Notes under the pieces: generated by a model | What the model was told of the DNA's origin: nothing | Databases searched by the model: none | The model's input: the letters and a program-made list of their open reading frames with translations, nothing else | In this document: positions 56,132-64,000 of the stretch, piece by piece | How the letters are laid out: every line of letters begins with the position of its first letter | Numbering within the stretch: position 1 is the stretch's first letter | Origin: Adiantum capillus-veneris | Lineage: Eukaryota; Streptophyta; Polypodiopsida; Polypodiales; Pteridaceae | Assembly (NCBI GenBank): GCA_014529385.2 | Contig: CM043953.1 | Location: forward strand, 62,869,872 to 62,933,871 | DNA length: 64,000 bases | Direction: 5' to 3' | Position numbers and translations under genes: made by a program

Positions 56132-59100
56132 AATTTAGCACACATCCTCGTGTGCCAGTGAAGCCAAACATGGTGACATGGTAGAAAGCATGTCCATGGA
56201 AGAAATGTTGAGCTGCAAATCATAAAAACAAGTATTGAGCATCAAAGGCCAAGAAGGATAAAAACATGAAGTACAATGAACAATCATGCAAAGTGAATTT
56301 TTTGCTTCTAAAAGATGGATGAATCATAGTCAAAATCTAGACAGCATAAAGCAAAAAAAACACTCAAACTATCATGAAGATTAAACCACTTGAAATTTCA
56401 GTTTTATGCATGAAACACAAGCAATCTATTAAGACCCTAGGCTAATGCAAGTTCATAAACTTACTAGTCTAAAAACTATGAGATCAATCTTAATAAATCA
56501 TTCAAGACTATCATGTCTATGGGCTATAAAAAAGCTCCTATCTATTAGTACATTCTCAAAGCTTTTTGAAGCTCATGGAAGTTTTGTTTTTGTCATTCAT
56601 AGAAAAAAGTAAATCACATCAGAAGGCTACCACCCCAAGGCAAGTTTAGGTACGACTCTCGGCTTCTTGAACCCTCAAGAAGGTGTTCCAAAAACCTACT
56701 AGCCTACCAAGGCGACGGCTAACCCCTATCAGCACACAGGGCATCGGTTTAGGGCCTTGACCAAGTGAGCCAAGGTGATTCCCTTCACCTGCCAAGTGCC
56801 AATAAAGCGCTAGGACTCACAAAGACACAACATAACATAGAAATTTTCTTTTCATGTGTCTAGTAGCATTTTTGCTACTTTTTCTTGACACTTTTTTGCT
56901 TCATTGTTTCATTTTTTAGCACATTTTTATTACTTCCAACATGAGATGCATATGGCAATTGGAGTAAAGGACTAAAGCCTAATCATAGACCTAGGTCATG
57001 TTAAAAATGAATGGAGTATTAAGACTATCACTAAGACTCTAGGACTAGCAAGAAATGATCCTACATTAACCTAAGGTCAGGCCAATTACCTATGATTAAC
57101 ACACATAAAACCTAATTTTTTTATGAATTAATATTCACAAAGCAAAGTGTTGAAACTTTAGGATGCCTAGCTTTTGAACATGAAAGAACCAGAAGCAAAA
57201 TTTCACTTTAAGCCAAGCTAGAGAATGAAGAGATAAACAAAAGAGCAAAATTATGGAAGGATTACACCTATTCGTGCTCTTTTAAGCATCCTTGAGCAAG
57301 CATCCCCTTTGTGTAGAGAAGTCTCTTGATCCTTTTATTTGCAAAAGAAGCTTTTTGAAGGTAAGTGTAAACACAAGCTACAAAAGCCATTTATTGAAAG
57401 CAAAAAGCACACAAAAAAACTATTAATGAAAACCTAAAGCTAGGGTCTTGCATACCCGGATTTGCCAAAGGGAAAAACCCAAGGGAAAAAAATACCTTTG
57501 GTTATGCACATGATGCTCTCTGGAGCAAATTTATGCATACACAACAACAACGAGAGATAAAATGCTTCTACATAAGCAAATTTGTAATTTTTACAATCTC
57601 TCATGCATCATTCAAAGTTTATTAGTTTCTAGCTCAATGAAATATGGAATTAAAAGCAAGCCAAGGTCTGAAAATAATGCAACTTTGATGAAATGAAGTG
57701 GCTCTTCAAAGCCAAATTTTACAATTTAAAGCTTTCCATAAAGTTGTCTAGCAACTAGCTCACATGAAATTTTTCAATTTTTAGAGAAATCTACGAACTA
57801 GAGATGACTTCAAATTTTAATGGAAAGAAAATAAATGGCTCTCAATAGCCAAATTTGTACTCGAAAGCTCTCAAAAAAATTGTCTACACTAGCTTGAATG
57901 AAAACAATTTTCACTTTAAACCAAGCTATGAGCTAGCATGTATACAACTTTTAATCCAAAGAATTGGAGTGGCTCTAAATAGCCAAGTTTTGCAATATTT
58001 TACAATGATGACCCCTCCTTGGATCAATGAAATCACACCTTTTCCCACAACCCTTCAAAAACAATGCACAATTGTTAGTGCCAAAGCATTTTTGCATACA
58101 TATTAAGCACTAAAAAAGTATCGAGAAAAGCCAAGCTCAAATTCTAGTGATCTCTTTTGGCTGTCAAACAAGCTTAATTTTAGTGCTTTGCTCATTCAAT
58201 TCAAGCACTAAAATGTACAAGCAATGTCAAGTTTAAGCATAAAATCCCAACCAAACAAGCACAACTCATCATTCATCAATGTGATTCTCATGCCCGCGTG
58301 CTCTTTTGTAACAAGTTTGACACACAAAGGAAAAGAGGAGGAAGAAATGGCAATGATGCACCAACTCTTGTATAGCCTACCTTGTCATTTCCCCATTCAA
58401 AGCTGAATCATTTTTTAGTGCCTAAGCATTTTATAAATGAGGACAAGCACTAAAAATATAACATTCAAATCCAATTTTGATACACTTGTCTCGATTATGC
58501 ATGGATGCATTCTAAATGAATCTCTCATGCCCCTTCATAGCACCATTGACATACATATTGAAAGTCAAAGAGAGCTATTCAACGAGAAAATGAAACTATG
58601 AAAATAGTCATTTTGGATTTATTGATGAGTAGGGTTGGTGATAGCCAAAACATGACCACAAAAAGCTTACCACCATCAATTATACGATGTTTTCCCTTTA
58701 AGGCATTTGGGGAAAAAAATTAGTTTTCGCAAAGTTTTTTTCCTTTGATGTTGTTTAAATCCAATTTTTTCCTACAAAATTGCAAGCCCGATCAAACCTC
58801 TCAAATTCCTTACATGAAGCATGGATTTTTGTTCTCAAAAGTAATTGGAAACACCCTCTAAAGTACTCATTTTCCAAAAAACGTTGAGCTTATTTTATTT
58901 TATCTCACGGTTAAGTCGTGGCAGTAGCCCGATCTTGCCAAGCTGCACAAACAATACCTGGGGCTCTTGCAGAGCTTATGCGACAACTGCATACCACTTT
59001 CAGAGGCAATGCATTGAGGTCCATCAGATCATTGATCAAATGGCATGTGTGTGCGAGTTTGCATTCACAAGGATGGTAGAGTGCCGCAAACCAGGGCAAA

Positions 59101-59369
59101 CAAGGCATGCATTTGAAAGCTACTCATGATGGGATTTGCATTTGGGTGTGTAGAAAGCCACATGGCCGGTGACAACAAGACTAATGAGCAAACCGGGGAT
59201 CCAACTGCGTGCAGAGCAAGGTCGATGGCAATATGTAAGGACTGAGGTTGTAGCAGAGATGAGTATGGTCTGGGTTTGAGGGAAATCATGGGTCATTGGT
59301 TTCAAGGAAGCATGGCAATTATTAGGTGAGGTCCCTTTGATGAAGTCCCATCCTGGCGAGGGCTCTGTA
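56132..59369. other. Interior of element J, left part
   Basis: AT-rich, no coding signal. It contains the nested inverted repeat at 57465-57501 (arms CCAAAGG/CCTTTGG, inner CCC-AA-GGG) that is shared with element B. Base composition becomes less AT-rich from about 58900. Confidence 0.5.
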
Positions 59370-60140
<771 letters not shown>

Positions 60141-62154
60141 CCTCCTTGAAATCTTCGTGACAGGAAGATGTAGGGGCAGGCCGTAGATTAAGGCTTGGGT
60201 GTGTGTATTTGTGGAAGCTTAAGACGTAGTTTTTTTCTTTTTCAAAGTAATTTCTCTTGGGACTTGTCCCTATGGCAAGTAAGGGCTTGGGTATTTGGGA
60301 ACCGCCATAACCAACAAGTGCAAGAGAAGTCTTGGCACAATATGAATCAATTTCTAATGAACTGTAGAAAATTGACCGTCGTTCACCATCAATGCAACTC
60401 AAGCTTCCAAACATTCAAAAATAGGTAAATTTAATGCACATTATAACACAAAATTTTATTTTCTTTGCTTCAATTACATGCTTGTTTGAACACACACTCC
60501 TAATTGGAATTCATCTACCATGTATCAAAAAACTCGAGCTTCAATTCAAAATCGATGCAATTTATTAGCCGTTTTCACATATCCTCTCATTAGCCATTCT
60601 AAAATCGATTGTAATCATTGCAAAATAGGTTGCTCATCAAGCATATCTATTAGTCCTAATCATCAAAACCCATTGGGCTTTGTCATTTTGGTTTACAAGG
60701 CCACACCTGAATGAGTTTTGCATACACTTACACACACATCAATGCATGCATCTTTGTTATGTTCATCACATAGATCAATCATTAGCATGGCAAAAAACTC
60801 TCCACAATTGAGCATCAATTGAGTGACCTATCTCAATCCTCAAAGACAATTTGTGATAGCACATCAATTATTTGGCCAATTTATCATCATAATTGATTAA
60901 AAAACCAATTATTCATTCACAAATTGGATTGTTTGTGCCATTAATTGGCACACACACCCAAATTTAGGCCAAAAATTTATGCAAATAATCCATCAATTTC
61001 TTATTGCAATGCTCAAATTGCAAACTTGATCAAGCATAAATGAATGCATGCATGCTTAATTTTTCAAAAATTAACACTATTTCAACCCAATCAAGCAATG
61101 CACACGCTCAAAAATTAAGCACAAAAGTTCAAAGTTGGCTCAATTGGCAATGCATTTAGACTTACACCTAATGATTGCACACACTTTTCATGCACATTTC
61201 ACAATCAGAAGCATTTTGGTGCTCCAATTAACCATCAATCATTGAAAATCAAGTGATCTTGGATGGGCACAGACACTCAATTTTTGGCAATTAGGCTTAT
61301 CCAATGATTGAATTAGCCTAACATACACATCAATTACATGATTTCACATTCACATATCATAAAGTTGATCAATTTCTATGCATGCACACACTCAAGATTA
61401 GGTGCACACACACTTGAATTTTTTGACAGTTTTTTTTCCTCGTTGGTGCATTACACACACAATGATTTTTATGCACACACATGATTTCTTGTTGCAAATC
61501 AAGATTAATCTTGATACACATATCATTCATTAGTCAAAATTGACCGTCAATTTCATTCCAAAGCAATCAAATTAGGCATTCAAAGTATGTCAATTGAAAT
61601 ACACACGTAATTTAAGCAATGAATTAGCAACACATTGGAATAAAATTAACCACCCAAAGATTGAATGGAGTAGGTCAATGCACTTACAATAGATTGCATC
61701 CAAGCTAATCCTTGCTCCACGCGACGATTCCATCATGATTACACATGTGTGGCTCTTCCAAATTAGCCCAAAAATTGACCATTATAGGTCAAAAAGCAAA
61801 CACTCAAATCATCAAATTAGGCATAACTTGATTAGAGTGATGATTCCACCTCTTATAAGAGAATTAATCATACATTACACATCAAATGTTAGTGGTTGGG
61901 TTAGTAAATTTAGTCAAAAATTAGTAAAAATTAGCATGGAATTAGTACAATTAGCATGGAAATGAAACAAAATTAGTAAGGGTTAGTATGAAATTAGTGA
62001 AATTGGGGATTTGGGGCATTCATTTAGCTTCAATTACTTGCACAACATCATCAAATCAAACCAAAATTGAGTTACATACACTCAAAACCAATGAAATTAG
62101 TAATAAAATTACTTTAGTATAAACATCCTACAATCACTAGCTTAGGTTATCGAT
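60141..62154. other. Interior of element J, right part
   Basis: AT-rich with many CAATT, CACACA and TTAGTA words. No coding signal or clear repeat unit. Confidence 0.5.
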
Positions 62155-62171
62155 CCTCGGCAATGGTGCCA
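62155..62171 (-). other. Altered tRNA-Asp type PBS of element J
   Basis: The reverse strand reads TGGCACCATTGCCGAGG. It differs from TGGCGCCGTTGCCGAGG at two G positions that are both now A, as expected from decay of methylated CpG. Confidence 0.7.
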
Positions 62172-62173
62172 AA

Positions 62174-63123
62174 TGTAGGGAGACGTTGTAGCAACGACCT
62201 AATCGCAACCCACACAAAATTATCAAATCCGTGGATTAGCAACCCGGCTAGGGCATGGAAGTACGAACATCGGATGAATAGAATAAGAGGATTCATGAGT
62301 ATGCTCATCCAATGTAAGTAGAGATTAGCCATGGCAAGACTAACTCTAATCATACTCTAATCACTGATCAATCAACTCATACACACATCAAGCCCACGAA
62401 AGTCCGACTTATCATAGACTAGAAACCCCAAGAACACTAATGATAAGCACACACACTAATTGCATTGGTGTTGGCCTCTCCAATCACCACGTGCCAATCA
62501 CGGCACTTCATCAATAGCTACACACACGAGGTGAATGGTGCTAGAGTTTCATAAAACTTATCCACACACAAGCAAACAATAGGGCACACTAATTACAAGA
62601 TTAAGACCCAATTTAATCAACCTAAATAGTGATGCTAAATATCGCAAATCAAATGCTCATAGAAGGATAAGAGTGGTTAATATCAAGAATTCATCACACA
62701 AACTCAAATCTAGAATAATGAGAGTGTAAAACTACTTCATGACATAATGAAATGTAAAGAAGATAAAACTAATGAGTAAAATAGGGATTAAATTAATCAA
62801 GAAGATAATACTCTAATTACAAAGGATTAGTACTAGCCTCTTAAGCATGGGCATAAGCTCAAGGCTAGGCCATAGAGTGAACATTCAAGAGAGAGAGAGA
62901 GCTCTCAAAAGTGGATCCTCAAGAGTGGACACTCAAGAATGAAGCCTCCTTGCATAAAGGCTTCCTTTAAAAGGCTTTCACCACAATCCCTTCTACTATG
63001 GGTTTAAGTTTGAGTCCTCTAGATAGAACGTACAAATTTGAAACTCCCAATGAGCCCAAGACCTTATACAAAGTGAGTGGGAAATATTGTGCACATACAT
63101 AGCATATCTCCCGCTTGATGCAT
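62174..63123 (-). repeat. 5' LTR of element J, truncated
   Basis: It matches 55124-56084 or so and then stops at GATGCA, where different sequence starting TGACGGGAGC follows. Its last about 35 bp are missing. Confidence 0.85.
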
Positions 63124-64000
63124 TGACGGGAGCAAAGCGAACCCCGACGGCCTCTAAAACACCGGGGACCGAATGGCGCGCCTCGAGCCTATCATGGTAA
63201 AGCAAACAGGGGCACCACCTAGCTTCAACGGCTAGGACGCAAACAACACACCACCATAACAAAGTTTTCATCCAAGAGAGATGGATGCTTGGGAGTAATG
63301 ATGAAGAGGAAAGGGAATGAGAGTAAGTGAGAGAGAGAGAGAGAGAGAGAGAGAGTGAGGGAGGGGGTATAGCGGCTTAGTACTTAGGCACCACAAAAGG
63401 ATGGCGAATCCGCACACCCTTCACACATACACAAGCTCACTCCAAACACAAGACTAGGTGGCGATTCCGCACACCTCACATGGACAAAACATTGCAAGAA
63501 AACATACTCACAAAACCTCAAGCTTTATTTAGAGAATAAGGCAATGAAATGGGGAGCATAGGGTAGGGGAATGAGAAGGGAGAGAGTGGTAGAGCACATG
63601 GCGGATAGGTGGGAGTTGATGGCGAAGACTCGCACGAGGGTTATGGCCATCATCCTTCATTTGGTTGCCCTTCATCTTCCATAGCCAAGGGTGTAGAGGT
63701 CATGCTCAAGACAAGCATGGTGATTGCGGTGATGGTGATGGTGTGGGTGTGTGTGTGTGCACTAGGCACACACAGTGCATAGTGTGTTCTTTGGTGATGT
63801 TGTGTGTGTTTAGTGTGATGACCCCTCTTTATATAGGGGAGGCGGGGGGAGAAATTCTAGAATTTAGAAATGAAAAAATCATTATCTACATAGGCCATGT
63901 GACTGTGGGCCCCACTTGTCTGACTGTGTGTATATGTGCCAAAACAGCAGTCTCATGAGAGAGAGACTAAGAGAGAGAGATGGGTTGATGAAAAAAAGTG
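63124..64000 (-). repeat. Probable LTR of a further element, running off the window
   Basis: It starts TGACGGGAGCAAAGCG exactly where the LTR of J breaks. A reverse-strand TATA-like TATATAAAGAGG lies near 63827-63838. GA runs are at 63328-63357 and 63958-63980. The other end and TSD are outside the window, so this is inference from the sharp border. Confidence 0.45.

Overview
The window is plant nuclear DNA made almost entirely of nested LTR retrotransposons. The evidence is Ty3/gypsy polyproteins (one with a C-terminal chromodomain), Ty1/copia pol, tRNA-iMet and tRNA-Asp type primer binding sites, long LTRs and many 5-bp target-site duplications (TSDs). I found no intact cellular gene, rRNA, tRNA gene or CRISPR. 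The host species cannot be named from this; a repeat-rich land plant genome is the safe reading.

Layout. (A) A giant reverse-strand Ty3/gypsy element fills 1-27505 apart from one insertion. It reads from right to left: 5' LTR (27505-26959), tRNA-Asp PBS, leader with a 343-bp tandem duplication, a first Gag ORF, an overlapping second ORF (new N-terminal region, second Gag, protease), RT, RNase H, two integrase zinc domains, integrase core, a second protease-like domain, W-x-P-K repeats, a palindrome-studded non-coding stretch, and an extra ORF running off the left edge. (F) A young chromodomain element (9081-19548, + strand, TSD GTAGC) sits inside A between protease and RT. (C) An older reverse-strand gypsy element is seen as a Gag split by A at about 27505 and by B at 28004-37886. 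(B) A is related to B, a defective reverse-strand element (TSD GGAAC) that lost RT, RNase H and integrase. (G) A copia-type solo LTR (TSD CAATG) lies exactly at B's LTR/PBS border. (H) A decayed + strand copia element (to 46168), of the same LTR family as G, has its RT split by (I), a small deleted reverse-strand copia element (40289-43959, TSD CAAAC).

From 46169 rightward there are decayed pieces: an integrase tail, a 280-bp tandem duplication, a C-rich minisatellite, about 3 kb with nothing recognisable, a decayed reverse-strand chromovirus pol (51420-53470), and a large non-coding reverse-strand LTR element J (55124-63123). J carries a possible two-exon gene fragment and a very long GT microsatellite. 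Its right LTR is cut by yet another LTR-like sequence that runs off the window.

The most unusual material is in A: duplicated functional modules (two Gags, two protease-like domains, two H2C2 domains), the W-x-P-K repeat tail, and 24-bp perfect palindromes shared with B that differ by compensating changes. In F, the first Gag exon appears to lie inside the LTR and to be joined to the body of gag by splicing across the PBS.
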